A stretch of DNA of 64,000 nt, from contig NZ_CANMED010000005.1 in the NCBI RefSeq assembly GCF_947496855.1, positions 124,001 to 188,000 on the forward strand, read 5' to 3'. The notes below the pieces were generated by a model. It had not been told where the DNA came from. It searched no databases and worked only from the letters and a program-made list of their open reading frames with translations. A program made the position numbers and the translations under genes. The stretch's first letter is position 1. Every line of letters starts with the position of its first letter. Source of the stretch: an uncultured Aquimarina sp. Its GTDB lineage: Bacteria; Bacteroidota; Bacteroidia; Flavobacteriales; Flavobacteriaceae. Below, in pieces: positions 40,257 through 49,519 of this stretch.

Positions 40257-40697
40257 CGAATAAAAAAATCTTCTAGAGATCTATCAATTACAAACAGGGT
40301 AATATTCGTTCTAATCATTCGTCATGAACCAATAAAAATAAAGATTACAAATCCAAACTATCGGATTGTTTAATAATATTTCAGTTGGTCGATAGTAAAT
40401 TGGATTTGATCTACAGAAACTTTACTTCTATCCAATTCTAAAGAAATATTAAGAAGACCTATACTATTTTTACATCAGAGAAAATAACAAAATAGTGTGG
40501 TTAGTATGAAACATAAAATAAGTAACTAGGATTTTCCTCTAAAAAGAAACATATAATACAAACTTAAAAATATTGGCCCCAAACCTCACATCGTCATATT
40601 ACCCAAAAAGCTATGCCTCACAGCATAGCTTTTTATTATAAATCTAACATCAAAACACCAATTCTACAGAAAGAATTCTTTTAAATAAAAATACGAT
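40257..40697. other. Non-coding stretch after the histidine kinase
   Basis: 441 nt, AT-rich. The only clear element is the hairpin at 40605-40634, described separately. No ORF is supported. Confidence 0.5.
40605..40634. terminator. Bidirectional terminator hairpin
   Basis: AAGCTATGC (40608-40616) pairs perfectly with GCATAGCTT (40623-40631), with A-run on the left and T-run on the right. It can end the kinase transcript from the left and the peptidase remnant from the right. Confidence 0.75.
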
Positions 40698-41268
40698 TTA
40701 CGCTCTCAACCAAGTATCTGGATCTAAATAAAACATTTTTCGATTTCCTTGTATAATATCAGGATCTCGTAACCATCAATATGAAAAAGGTGTCGTGATC
40801 GCATAATGTAAATGTGGTAGTTTACCTACCACATTATCTACTGCTACTAATTTAGTTCCAAATGCTACAGGCTGAAACAGAAACGCATCGATCGCATCAA
40901 GATGCGCATAATAATGAAACCACCATTTGGGACCAAGCACCATAACCGTCTTCCCACCTTTACCTCCTTCGTACATGTAGATCACAATACCGTAAGTTGA
41001 TGAGATTGCATCCGTGCCTTTTTCTTTAAAATATCGATGCCTTATGAGATATAGAACTCCTTCAAGGATGTGCCCAAAAGGACTCATCATCCAAGTCTGC
41101 AATAGTAGTTCCTTTTACAGGAATACTTATTTTTTGCAGCAACAAAAACCCTAAACCGACTACTAATATCGGTATTAACGTAAATCTTCGAGTTCTTTTA
41201 TTCCTATATAACGAACCCATAAAAATTAAAAGTGAATTCAAAAAACGTCTAGTTGTTGTAGTGATCAT
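40698..41268 (-). pseudogene. Decayed M23-family peptidase
   Basis: Two adjacent reading frames and a downstream tail reassemble one M23 (lysostaphin-type) metallopeptidase. The N-terminal piece (from 41268) has a basic region, one membrane segment and ends DDESFWAHP; the next frame continues with a GHILEGV stretch, HYAHLD and KLPHLHYAI, which are the conserved zinc-site surroundings. An in-frame TGA at 40776-40778 interrupts it, after which the same frame carries the family's usual ending QGNRKMFYLDPDTWL to a stop at 40698. The total span of 571 nt is not a multiple of three, confirming a net frameshift, near 41062-41102. The HxGxD zinc motif itself is degenerate. In its functional form it would be a cell-wall peptidase at the membrane. 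Sequencing error could explain one lesion but hardly all. Confidence 0.8.
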
Positions 41269-41586
41269 ATATTAAATATAACAACAATATATTATAACAA
41301 TAATCGTACGATAATCGTTAAAGGAATTCCCTTATCAAAATATATAAAAAGAAGCTACTTTTCTAAATATTTTAGATCGTTTTGATTTTCAGTTAATTAA
41401 TTACACTCTGATTATCATTAAATAAGACAAAGGTATTACGCTGTTATTAATTATACTTTAGATTATACTCTTTTTACTATTCAGAAAACATGCTTTTCTT
41501 TAAATTTGCTGCTTTAACGCGAATGAGATTGCAGTTCTTTGATAAACTCGGAAACTGCTTATATTCTTTCGCCCAAAACACATCAA
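41269..41586. other. Non-coding stretch upstream of serS
   Basis: 318 nt between the peptidase remnant and serS, AT-rich, containing the serS -7 box at 41501-41508. An in-frame TTG at 41539 extends the serS frame but lacks support as start. Confidence 0.5.
41501..41508 (+). promoter_or_regulatory. -7 promoter box for serS
   Basis: TAAATTTG matches the Bacteroidota TAnnTTTG box, 78 nt before the chosen ATG at 41587. The -33 region is T-rich but without a clear TTG. Confidence 0.45.
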
Positions 41587-42858
41587 ATGTTACTTGTACA
41601 ACAAATCATAGCAAACAAAGAGGAGTATATTAAAGCGCTGACCAAAAGAAATTTTGACGCTGCTCCTATTCTAGAAAAAGTAATTAATCTAGATGAAGAA
41701 AGACGTGCTACTCAAGCAAAACTAGATAACACGCTTGCTGATTCTAATAAATTATCCAAAGAAATTGGAATGCTATTTAAAAATGGTGAAGCTAAAAAAG
41801 CTGCTATTTTGAAAGAAAAAACAAGTCAACTTAAGGATAGTTCTAAAGATTTGTCAAGCAGACTATCTAGTATCCAAGATGAATTAATAAATCTATTATA
41901 TACAGTTCCTAATATTCCGCACACTTCTGTTCCTGATGGACAAAGTGAAGAGGATAATGAAGAGGTTTTTAGAGAAGGTGACATCCCTATTCTGGAGAAT
42001 GATGCACTACCTCATTGGGAATTAGCAAAAAAATATGACATCATTGATTTTGAGCTTGGTGTGAAAATTAGTGGAGCTGGATTCCCAGTTTATAAAGGGA
42101 AAGGTGCTAGATTACAACGCGCTCTGATCAGTTATTTTCTAGATAAAAACACAGAAGCAGGTTATACAGAATATCAGGTTCCGCATTTAGTCAATGAAGC
42201 ATCCGGTTATGGTACTGGACAATTACCAGATAAAGAAGGACAAATGTATCACGTTACTGCAGATGACCTTTACTTAATTCCTACCGCAGAAGTACCAGTT
42301 ACTAATATGTTTAGAGATGAATTAGTAAATGAAAACGATCTTCCTATCTGTTGTACGGGATATACACCTTGTTTTAGAAGAGAAGCCGGCTCTTATGGAG
42401 CTCACGTGCGTGGATTGAATCGTTTACATCAATTTGACAAAGTAGAGATTGTACGTATCGAAAAACCTGAAAATTCATATAAGGCATTAGATGGAATGGT
42501 GGATCACGTAAAAGAGATTCTTAAAGAATTAAAATTACCATATCGTATCTTACGCCTTTGTGGAGGAGATATTGGATTTACAGCAGCCCTAACCTATGAT
42601 TTTGAAGTGTTTTCTACAGCTCAAGATCGTTGGTTAGAAATAAGTTCTGTCTCTAATTTCGAATCCTACCAAGCTAATCGATTGAAATTGAGATTCAAAG
42701 ATACTAATATCAAAAATCAATTGGCGCATACTCTTAATGGAAGTTCGTTAGCGCTACCAAGGGTATTAGCGGGTATTTTAGAAAACTATCAAACGCCTAA
42801 AGGTATTAAAATTCCTGATGCTTTAGTACCATACTGTGGATTCGAATACATAGATTAA
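41587..42858 (+). CDS. serS: Serine-tRNA ligase
   Basis: 423 residues. It charges tRNA-Ser with serine. I choose the ATG at 41587 because it begins MLLVQQIIANKEEYIKAL, the normal N-terminus of SerRS; the frame is open back to a TTG at 41539. A long coiled-coil arm (about 25-105) is followed by a class II synthetase core with motif 2 (TPCFRREAGSYG, about 260-275, also RGLNRLHQFDKVE) and motif 3 (LNGSSLALPRVLAGILENYQ, about 380-400). The length and motifs are complete. The order serS, TPR protein, DUF4286, rsmA, mgtE is one I recall from other Flavobacteriaceae. Confidence 0.97.
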   Translation: MLLVQQIIANKEEYIKALTKRNFDAAPILEKVINLDEERRATQAKLDNTLADSNKLSKEIGMLFKNGEAKKAAILKEKTSQLKDSSKDLSSRLSSIQDELINLLYTVPNIPHTSVPDGQSEEDNEEVFREGDIPILENDALPHWELAKKYDIIDFELGVKISGAGFPVYKGKGARLQRALISYFLDKNTEAGYTEYQVPHLVNEASGYGTGQLPDKEGQMYHVTADDLYLIPTAEVPVTNMFRDELVNENDLPICCTGYTPCFRREAGSYGAHVRGLNRLHQFDKVEIVRIEKPENSYKALDGMVDHVKEILKELKLPYRILRLCGGDIGFTAALTYDFEVFSTAQDRWLEISSVSNFESYQANRLKLRFKDTNIKNQLAHTLNGSSLALPRVLAGILENYQTPKGIKIPDALVPYCGFEYID

Positions 42859-42970
42859 GTCGACGACTTATAATCGAAATTAAGTGATTTTGTATTAAAA
42901 GTTAAGAACATTCGTATTTAACAGTCTGGACAAACGCTTTTATAGATTTTACGGCTCTTTTGGGTGAATG

Positions 42971-42992
42971 TCTCTTCAAAAGAGAAGTTTTT
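42971..42992 (+). terminator. Terminator after serS
   Basis: TCTCTT (42971-42976) pairs with AAGAGA (42980-42985) around a 3-nt loop, followed by a T-run. A GCCCT/AGGGC hairpin-like stretch follows at about 42994-43017. Confidence 0.55.
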
Positions 42993-43137
42993 TAGCCCTC
43001 TCTTTGAAGGAAGGGCAGGAGATAACTATTTTTAGCATAAAATTTAATTTATTTTTAAAAGCGCTAGCCCTGGTTTAACAGTCCCTGTAACATATTATCA
43101 AAGCGCATTTTGCTATATTTACAAAAAAACTCGTAGT

Positions 43138-44925
43138 ATGCGCTTTATCTTATTCTATATAGCCCTATTTTTTGCTGTTCCTATGTTTGGTCAATCCGAG
43201 CAGTTAGCAAAGAATTATATGCAGCAAGGTAAATACGAAAAAGCGCTTTCTGTATATCAACGGTTGTATAATAAAAACCCCAATCGTACTACCTATCTTT
43301 TGGGATTGGTGGAATCACACCAACAATTAGAACAATTCGATAAGGCAGAAAAAATCCTACAAAAACAAATTGAAAAAAAACCCAAAAACGCACAATTACT
43401 TGTCGAATTAGGTCATCATTATGAAGTTCAAGAAAATGCTACAAAAGCAAAAACATATTATGACAAAGCTATAAAAACGTTTAATAGTAATAATGTTAAT
43501 GCTGCATATTCTCTTGCCCAAACTTTTGAAAAATATAATCTCCTCGATCAAGCAGCCTTAATCTATGAAAAAGGAATGGCTTCTAATCCTGGTTCTAATT
43601 TTAATGTCCAACTTGCTAAAATTTACGGTGAACAAGGAAATTTAGAAAAAATGTTTGATAGCTATCTTTCGCTACTTCAGTTGCAACCTAACTATAAGAA
43701 TATTGTTCAAAGAAACTTTAATCAATATATCACTGATGACTCATTAAACGAAGCCAATACCATTTTCAGAAAACTACTTATAAAAAAACTCCAACAAAAT
43801 CCAGATATTATTTACAATGAAATGCTTAGCTGGCTTTTTGTACAGCAAAAAGATTTTAAAAAAGCTTTTGTACAAGAAAAAGCCATTTATAAACGTAAAG
43901 ATGAAGGATTACAAGGTATTATTGGACTCGCTAGAATTGCTATAGGAGCTAAAGATATAAAATCTGCGACACAGATTTTAGATTACATTCTAGAAGCTCC
44001 TGCCGGAAACGATATGAAACTAACCGCTCATAAAATTATCCTGAAAGCCAAAACTGACCTTGCTGACAAGAAAGAGTATAAAGCAATTAATCAACAATAT
44101 AATGTGATTTTCGAGACCTACGGAAAGTCCAGAGAAACTATTGGATTACAAATTGATTATTCACATTTCTTAGCCTTTAATCAAGATAGAAAACAGGAAG
44201 CTGTTGATTTTCTTAAACGGCTATTAGATCAAGAAAAACTTTCCAGATTTCAATCTTCTCGAGCTAAAATGAAAATTGCAGATATTCTTGTTTTAGATCA
44301 AAAATTCAACCAAGCACTTATTTATTACACTCAGGTACAAAATGCTTTAAAAAATAATTTCTTAGCCCAAGACGCTAGGTTCAAAGTAGCAAAAACAAGT
44401 TATTACAAAGGTGATTTTGCTTGGGCTCAAACCCAATTAGATGTTCTGAAATCATCTACTTCGCAATTAATTGCCAATGACGCAATGGAACTGAGCCTTA
44501 TTATAAGTGATAATTCATTAGAAGATTCTACGCAGACCGCATTAAAGATTTTTGCGAAAGGTGATTTATTAGCTTTTCAAAATAAAAATCAAGAAGCCAT
44601 CGCCAAGTATGAGGAAATACTTGTTAATCATAAAGGTGAAAAAATTGAAGATGAAACATTTCTAAGACAAGCTAAATTGTTCGAAAAAGAAAAACAATTC
44701 GAAAAAGCGAAAGTAAATTACCTAAAGATTATACAATTCTATCCTGATGATATTCTTGTTGATGATGCTTATTATTGGCTTGCGGAATTATATGTAAATG
44801 TACTAAGCCAACCAGAAAAGGCTAAAGAATTATACGAGAAACTAATCTTTAATCATGCGGATAGTATTTATTTTGTAGATGCTAGAAAAAAATACCGAAC
44901 CTTACGAGGTGATGCTATTAATTAG
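43138..44925 (+). CDS. Secreted or outer-membrane-associated TPR protein
   Basis: 595 residues with a signal peptide (about 1-19, ending MFGQS). Tetratricopeptide repeats cover most of it (about 20-160, 380-420 and 480-585 most clearly, for example YEKALSVYQRLYNKNP and FEKAKVNYLKIIQFYP). No catalytic motif is seen. It is likely periplasmic and may serve as a scaffold. The closing HADSIYFVDARKKYRTLRGD is typical of TPR proteins encoded next to serS in Flavobacteriaceae. It lies 279 nt after serS and 200 nt before the DUF4286 gene, so it may be transcribed on its own. Confidence 0.82.
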   Translation: MRFILFYIALFFAVPMFGQSEQLAKNYMQQGKYEKALSVYQRLYNKNPNRTTYLLGLVESHQQLEQFDKAEKILQKQIEKKPKNAQLLVELGHHYEVQENATKAKTYYDKAIKTFNSNNVNAAYSLAQTFEKYNLLDQAALIYEKGMASNPGSNFNVQLAKIYGEQGNLEKMFDSYLSLLQLQPNYKNIVQRNFNQYITDDSLNEANTIFRKLLIKKLQQNPDIIYNEMLSWLFVQQKDFKKAFVQEKAIYKRKDEGLQGIIGLARIAIGAKDIKSATQILDYILEAPAGNDMKLTAHKIILKAKTDLADKKEYKAINQQYNVIFETYGKSRETIGLQIDYSHFLAFNQDRKQEAVDFLKRLLDQEKLSRFQSSRAKMKIADILVLDQKFNQALIYYTQVQNALKNNFLAQDARFKVAKTSYYKGDFAWAQTQLDVLKSSTSQLIANDAMELSLIISDNSLEDSTQTALKIFAKGDLLAFQNKNQEAIAKYEEILVNHKGEKIEDETFLRQAKLFEKEKQFEKAKVNYLKIIQFYPDDILVDDAYYWLAELYVNVLSQPEKAKELYEKLIFNHADSIYFVDARKKYRTLRGDAIN

Positions 44926-45051
44926 TAGTTAAATAGGGTATCCTACATTTCTGCTTATATATTGTAATTAGGAAAAAAATTCTTCTTCAAAAAATATACT
45001 ATAAAGAAGTGCTAATATTTTCTAAAATAAGTAACCGACTCCTACAGGTAT

Positions 45052-45080
45052 AACGAAATGATAACCATTATAATTTCGTT
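45052..45080. promoter_or_regulatory. Perfect dyad upstream of the DUF4286 gene
   Basis: AACGAAAT (45052-45059) and ATTTCGTT (45073-45080) are perfect inverted arms separated by 13 nt, ending where a TTTCTTTG stretch (45079-45086, one mismatch from the -7 box) begins. It could be an operator for a dimeric regulator; the function is a guess. Confidence 0.3.
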
Positions 45081-45125
45081 TCTTTGCACCCTAAAACACT
45101 ATCAACGATAAACCAAAAATTATAG

Positions 45126-45434
45126 ATGTATATTTATAACGTTACGATCAATATTGAAGAAACCAAACATGAAGAATGGTTGGACTGGATGAAAAACGAA
45201 CATATTCCAGATATGCTGGCCACAGGAAAATTCAGCAAAGCTTTAATGAGTAAAGTTCTAGTAGAAGAAGAAATGGGAGGACTTACTTATTCTGTACAAT
45301 ATACTACAGATAATAAAATGACACTCGAACAATATTACGCTCAGGATGCTGAACGCCTCCGAGCTAAAACAAATAGATTTGCAGGGCATTTTGTCGCTTT
45401 CAGAACAGAATTAGAAATCATTAACGAACAATGA
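45126..45434 (+). CDS. DUF4286 family protein
   Basis: 102 residues, no signal peptide. The sequence MYIYNVTINIEETKHEEWLDW and the later LEQYYAQDAERLRAKTNRFAGHF match the DUF4286 pattern; the fold is probably a dimeric ferredoxin-like barrel. Function is unknown. It shares 4 nt with the next gene (ATGA), so both are coupled, and rsmA follows immediately, which suggests a common transcript. Confidence 0.85.
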   Translation: MYIYNVTINIEETKHEEWLDWMKNEHIPDMLATGKFSKALMSKVLVEEEMGGLTYSVQYTTDNKMTLEQYYAQDAERLRAKTNRFAGHFVAFRTELEIINEQ

Positions 45435-45859
45435 AACAATATCGACCAACATTTCTGTATGCAATTAAGATTTTTGGTCTTGTAGTTGGTGCTGGTTTTT
45501 CTATTTTTATCATTAGTATATTTCTAGATATTGTTACTTTTTTTGTAGAAAGCTCATTTTTTGAAAAAGCAATATTTACACTCCTTATTGTAGCTTTTGT
45601 TTTCGCTGCATTTTTAATCATACGATCTAATAGACCAACGATTAGTTTCTATAACGATTATATGATCATAGGACGTCAAGAAGTTACTTACGATATTATT
45701 AAAAATTTCTATCCCGCTAAAGGAGGTTCTGAACCTTATATTGTGACCAAAGATGAATATAAAATTGATCTTGAAATTTCATGGTTTAGAAAAAAAGATC
45801 GTGCTGAAATAGAAAAAATTATTTTAGAAAAAATCCAACCACTTACAAAACAATCATAG
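45431..45859 (+). CDS. Small membrane protein, function unknown
   Basis: 142 residues. Two transmembrane helices lie at about 10-36 and 44-62 ([20 protein letters not shown] and [17 protein letters not shown] regions), followed by a soluble part (about 70-142) with short beta strands, which resembles a bacterial PH-like domain by pattern only. It begins inside the DUF4286 gene and ends one base before the rsmA start codon, which implies translation coupling across three genes. Confidence 0.7.
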   Translation: MKQYRPTFLYAIKIFGLVVGAGFSIFIISIFLDIVTFFVESSFFEKAIFTLLIVAFVFAAFLIIRSNRPTISFYNDYMIIGRQEVTYDIIKNFYPAKGGSEPYIVTKDEYKIDLEISWFRKKDRAEIEKIILEKIQPLTKQS

Positions 45860-45860
45860 G

Positions 45861-46727
45861 ATGTCCTCCAAATTCAAAAAAAACAAAACCCAATCCTCAA
45901 ATTATAAAGGACGCCAAGAAAAGACCGCTGTCCGTGCAAAAAAACATTTAGGTCAACATTTTTTAAAAGATGAAGACATTGCAAAAAAAATTGGAGATAC
46001 GCTAACCTTAAACAACTATAACAATGTAATTGAGATCGGTCCTGGTATGGGAGTCCTTACTAAATACATACTCCAAAAGGACATACATCTAATTGCTATG
46101 GATTTAGACACTGAATCTATTGAGTATCTCAACACCAATTTTCCATTAGAACATCCCGAAATCAGAAACGGTAAAGGAACGTTTCAGGTAATCGAAGCGG
46201 ATTTCCTAAAATATGATCTTGACACATTATTTGATAATGAGTCATTTGCAATTACTGGTAATTTTCCATATAACATTTCGTCTCAAATTGTTTTTAAAAC
46301 CTTAGAGAAACGTCATAGAATTCCTGAATTCACAGGAATGTTTCAGAAAGAGGTTGCCCAACGTATTTGTGAAAAACCTGGGAGTAAAATCTATGGTATC
46401 TTGTCTGTATTAACTCAGGCATTTTATGATGCTGAATATTTATTTACCGTTCCACCATCTGTTTTTAACCCACCTCCCAAAGTAGATAGCGGTGTATTAC
46501 GCTTAATTAGAAAACCAATACAAACACTGCCTTGTGATGAAAAACTCTTCTATAAAGTAGTGAAAACTGCTTTTGGACAACGAAGAAAAACATTGAGAAA
46601 CAGCTTGAAAACTTTTCAATTAATCGATAAAATTAAAGAAATGGACATTTTAAGTAAAAGGCCGGAGCAATTAAATGTTGATCAGTTTATAGAACTAACA
46701 TTACTTATTGAAAAATCGGTAAGCTGA
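45861..46727 (+). CDS. rsmA: 16S rRNA (adenine1518/1519-N6)-dimethyltransferase
   Basis: 288 residues. RsmA (KsgA) dimethylates two adjacent adenines at the 3' end of 16S rRNA during 30S assembly. Landmarks: [15 protein letters not shown] (about 30-44), the SAM motif [12 protein letters not shown] (about 56-67), the catalytic [11 protein letters not shown] motif (about 134-144, NxPY type) and [16 protein letters not shown] (about 198-213). The N-terminus has a basic extension of about 25 residues compared with E. coli. It starts two bases after the stop of the preceding membrane protein and is followed by mgtE after 86 nt. Confidence 0.96.
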   Translation: MSSKFKKNKTQSSNYKGRQEKTAVRAKKHLGQHFLKDEDIAKKIGDTLTLNNYNNVIEIGPGMGVLTKYILQKDIHLIAMDLDTESIEYLNTNFPLEHPEIRNGKGTFQVIEADFLKYDLDTLFDNESFAITGNFPYNISSQIVFKTLEKRHRIPEFTGMFQKEVAQRICEKPGSKIYGILSVLTQAFYDAEYLFTVPPSVFNPPPKVDSGVLRLIRKPIQTLPCDEKLFYKVVKTAFGQRRKTLRNSLKTFQLIDKIKEMDILSKRPEQLNVDQFIELTLLIEKSVS

Positions 46728-46769
46728 TTTCATTTAACACCTATCTAAACTGCAATTGATTTCTTTGGT

Positions 46770-46777
46770 TATCTTTG
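46770..46777 (+). promoter_or_regulatory. -7 promoter box for mgtE
   Basis: TATCTTTG fits TAnnTTTG and lies 37 nt before the mgtE start. No well-spaced -33 TTG is present. Confidence 0.5.
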
Positions 46778-46813
46778 TGAGCATTTGTAAAGAAATCCAT
46801 AAACAAGTATTTT

Positions 46814-48169
46814 ATGTCATTCGAGATTTCCAATAAACTTATCGAAAAAGTGAAGCACCTCATTAATGATGAAGGTGATACTCAGTTGCAAGAAATGCTT
46901 AAAGAAATTCACTTTGCTGATTTTGCGGAAATAATTGAAGAGCTGAACCTTTATCAAGCTACTTACCTCATTAAATTATTGGATAGTGAGAAAACTTCTG
47001 AAGCTCTTATGGAGTTAGAAGAAGACTTTAGAGAACGTATTCTTGATAACCTATCTGTAAAAGAAATTGCAGAAGAGTTAGAAGAAATGGATACTGATGA
47101 TGCCGCCGATATTATTGCAGAGCTCCCTGAAGATCGTGCAGAAGAAGTAATTGCAGAGATAGAGGACTCAAAACATGCCGAAGATATAAAAGAGTTACTC
47201 TTGTATGAAGAGGACACTGCAGGAGGATTAATGGCTAAAGAACTGGTAAAAGTAAAAGAAACCTGGACCGTTGCGGGATGTGTACGAGAAATGCGCCGTC
47301 AAGCAGAAAATGTTACTCGGGTACACTCTATCTATGTTATAGATAAAGATGGGAAGTTAAAAGGAAGGTTATCTCTAAAAGATTTACTAACTGCCTCTGC
47401 GAAAACACATATTAGTGAAGTTTATATCCCTAAAGTTGACTATGTCAATGTAGACACCGAAGGCGAAGAAGTTGCCAGAATTATGCAAAAATATGATCTG
47501 GAAGCCATTCCAGTTGTAGATCATGAAACTGTTTTGGTCGGTCGTATTACTATCGATGATATGGTAGATTTCATTAAAGAGGAAGCTGAAAAGGATTATC
47601 AGATGGCAGCAGGTATATCTCAGGATGTAGAAGCAGATGATAATGTTTGGGAACTTACAAGAGCACGCTTACCATGGTTAATATTAGGATTGTTTGGAGG
47701 ATTAGGTAGTGTATTTATTATGCAAGGTTTTGAGGATGTTATGACGAATCCAAGAATACGTGACTTATTTTTCTACACACCACTTATTGCTGCGATGGCA
47801 GGGAATGTAGGTGTTCAGTCATCAGCAATTATAGTACAAGGTTTAGCTAATGATAATGTAAAAGGTAGTCTTTGGAATCGATTACTAAAAGAAGTGGGGC
47901 TTAGTTTAATTAATGGAGCTGCATTAGCTCTTCTGGTCATATTATTTGGGATCGTAATGGGGTATGAAATTTCATTTAGCCTAACGATTGCAACAGCTCT
48001 TATGAGTGTTATCATAGTAGCTGCATTAATCGGGACCTTTGTGCCTATAATTCTTGACAGAAGAGGAATTGACCCAGCAATTGCAACAGGTCCATTTATA
48101 ACAACCAGTAATGATATTTTTGGAATTTTCTTGTTCTTCTATATCGCAAAATTAATCCTTGGTTTTTAA
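46814..48169 (+). CDS. mgtE: Magnesium transporter MgtE
   Basis: 451 residues. It has the cytosolic N-domain (about 5-130, acidic with EELEEMDTDDAADIIAELPEDRAEEVI), two CBS domains (about 135-255) and a five-helix membrane domain (about 280-451, LPWLILGLFGGLGSVF, a helix containing TPLIAAMAGNVGVQSSAIIVQGL, and others). MgtE is a Mg2+-gated channel; the CBS region senses cytosolic Mg2+. Asp/Glu clusters of the N-domain and the GNVGVQ motif of the pore are present, so it should be active. Inner membrane. The last step (TTSNDIFGIFLFFYIAKLIL) is as in the family. Confidence 0.95.
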   Translation: MSFEISNKLIEKVKHLINDEGDTQLQEMLKEIHFADFAEIIEELNLYQATYLIKLLDSEKTSEALMELEEDFRERILDNLSVKEIAEELEEMDTDDAADIIAELPEDRAEEVIAEIEDSKHAEDIKELLLYEEDTAGGLMAKELVKVKETWTVAGCVREMRRQAENVTRVHSIYVIDKDGKLKGRLSLKDLLTASAKTHISEVYIPKVDYVNVDTEGEEVARIMQKYDLEAIPVVDHETVLVGRITIDDMVDFIKEEAEKDYQMAAGISQDVEADDNVWELTRARLPWLILGLFGGLGSVFIMQGFEDVMTNPRIRDLFFYTPLIAAMAGNVGVQSSAIIVQGLANDNVKGSLWNRLLKEVGLSLINGAALALLVILFGIVMGYEISFSLTIATALMSVIIVAALIGTFVPIILDRRGIDPAIATGPFITTSNDIFGIFLFFYIAKLILGF

Positions 48170-48187
48170 CCAAAAAAAAAGAAATCA

Positions 48188-48243
48188 AATAGTTCTAAAG
48201 CTTTCTAATAGTAATAATGTCATTGAAAAATTTTAGAACTATT
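48188..48243. other. Inverted repeat overlapping the end of a small ORF
   Basis: AATAGTTCTAAA (48188-48199) pairs perfectly over 12 bp with 48232-48243, loop 32 nt. It lies after mgtE and includes the 3' end of the minus-strand ORF at 48220. It could end either transcript, although no T-run follows. Confidence 0.4.
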
Positions 48244-48432
48244 AATGAATTTCTTAACAAGTATACACTTGTGGACAAGAAATAAATTCACTGCAATAAT
48301 ATGGCCCCTTAAAGCCTCACTGCAAGAACAAGCGCATAATGACAAGCCTATTCCAGCTTGTCCTTTGATCATCGTTTGACACTCTCTAGAAAGTATCTTA
48401 ACACCAGCAATGTTTAAAAGATTTGATTTCAT
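48220..48432 (-). CDS. Possible bacteriocin-like (RiPP-type) leader peptide ORF
   Basis: 70 residues. The first 25 (MKSNLLNIAGVKILSRECQT...) resemble the leader pattern of Bacteroidota bacteriocin-like peptides (LNLxGVKxLSKxEQKxIxGG). Here the Glu-Gln is E-C-Q and the double glycine is GQAG, so the cleavage motif is degenerate. The core after it contains CACSCSEALRG, with three Cys in a row of five, followed by a hydrophobic tail. No transporter, radical-SAM or cyclodehydratase gene lies nearby. It may be a functional peptide gene, a decayed one or chance. The start codon is an ATG with no close upstream promoter box that I can identify. Confidence 0.35.
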   Translation of the reverse strand: MKSNLLNIAGVKILSRECQTMIKGQAGIGLSLCACSCSEALRGHIIAVNLFLVHKCILVKKFINSSKIFQ

Positions 48433-48556
48433 GGAGTATGTATTTTAAGTTAATGTATTCATTTATGATATCCCTTAGCTGTTTAAAAAGCTTTTAACCT
48501 TTTTATAAAATCATTTAGAGTATCTTATCAAAAAAAACTTTAACATTACTTACATA

Positions 48557-48952
48557 ATGAACTCTAAAACATTCGAATCACATATTATAGTCCCTAAATC
48601 GGCAATCGATGATATGAATCATGTGAATAATGTTATGTACCTGCAATGGGTACAGGATATTGCCAAACAGCACTGGGAGACTCATACAAATAAAGAAATA
48701 AGAAACACCTATGTTTGGGTAGTATTAAATCATTTTATAGAATATCATAAACCTGCTCTAGAAAACGATGAGTTAACTCTCCAAACGTGGATTGATCATC
48801 ATTACGGAGCCAAAAGTGAACGACGCACTAAAATTATAAATACTTCTACCCAAAAAGTAATTGTTACCGCAAAAACCATGTGGTGTTTACTCCATAAAGA
48901 AACGTTAAGACCTACCAGAATTAATCAAGAAATAAGTACCTTGTTTTTATAA
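48557..48952 (+). CDS. Acyl-CoA thioesterase, hot-dog fold (4HBT type)
   Basis: 131 residues. The sequence has the hot-dog-fold pattern: VPKSAIDDMNHVNNVMYLQWVQDIA (about 12-36), where DMNHVNN includes the typical Asp and His-Val-Asn of FadM/YbgC-like enzymes, and TLQTWIDHHYGAKSERRTKI. It probably hydrolyses an acyl-CoA or similar thioester. It lacks a signal peptide and works in the cytoplasm. The following cupin gene begins 16 nt after the stop, so the two are likely co-transcribed. Exact substrate is not predictable. Confidence 0.82.
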   Translation: MNSKTFESHIIVPKSAIDDMNHVNNVMYLQWVQDIAKQHWETHTNKEIRNTYVWVVLNHFIEYHKPALENDELTLQTWIDHHYGAKSERRTKIINTSTQKVIVTAKTMWCLLHKETLRPTRINQEISTLFL

Positions 48953-48968
48953 ATTTAAGTTGAAAAAC

Positions 48969-49334
48969 ATGGAAGCGATTAACATTAGCGATAAACTTTC
49001 AAAATTTGATAAACACTGGCATCCACATCGAATTGCTACAGTGGATGACAATCAAGTGTATCTAGCAAAAGTAAGTGGTGATTTTGTATGGCATAAACAC
49101 GATCACGAAGATGAACTTTTTCAGGTAGTAAAAGGTACACTTTATATGAAATTTAGAGATAAAACGGTAAAGGTCGAAGCTGGCGAAATTATTGTAGTGC
49201 CTAAAGGAGAAGAACACTGCCCGACTACAAAAAACAATGAAGAAGTACATCTTCTTTTATTCGAAAAAGCAAGCACTAAACATACAGGAGAAATAACATC
49301 TGACCGTACTGTTTCCGAATATATTGACATTTAA
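48969..49334 (+). CDS. Cupin-domain protein
   Basis: 121 residues from the ATG at 48969; a TTG at 48960 is in frame but less likely. The single cupin barrel shows FVWHKHDHEDELFQVVKGTL (metal-ligand His-X-His...Glu, about 37-56) and a second motif with VPKGEEHCPTT (about 77-87), so both metal-binding motifs are present. It is a small cytoplasmic protein, perhaps an isomerase or a binding protein. It lies next to the thioesterase gene. Substrate unknown. Confidence 0.85.
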   Translation: MEAINISDKLSKFDKHWHPHRIATVDDNQVYLAKVSGDFVWHKHDHEDELFQVVKGTLYMKFRDKTVKVEAGEIIVVPKGEEHCPTTKNNEEVHLLLFEKASTKHTGEITSDRTVSEYIDI

Positions 49335-49519
49335 TAACTTTTGAAACTTTGTTCGAATTAGGAACTGATAAGACTTTAAAAGTTAGTTGGACTTTTCTGT
49401 AAAAATACCAGTTGTTTGAATTTATTGAAAAATAAAATTAAGATTTTTTATCTCGGTGAGTAGGAACATTTTATTCCAGTAAATTCAAATGACAAATGGT
49501 GTAAGATAAATCTTATATT

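Noticed and set aside
40776..41268. Two separate small membrane or hypothetical genes
   Set aside because: Together with the tail down to 40698 they reassemble one M23 peptidase with frameshift and stop codon.
41539..41586. TTG start for serS at 41539
   Set aside because: The added 16 residues are not found in the SerRS N-terminus; the ATG at 41587 begins the usual sequence.
46963..47217. Ser-rich antisense frame inside mgtE
   Set aside because: It is the complement of the acidic N-domain of MgtE; Ser codons arise from Glu/Asp codons on the other strand.
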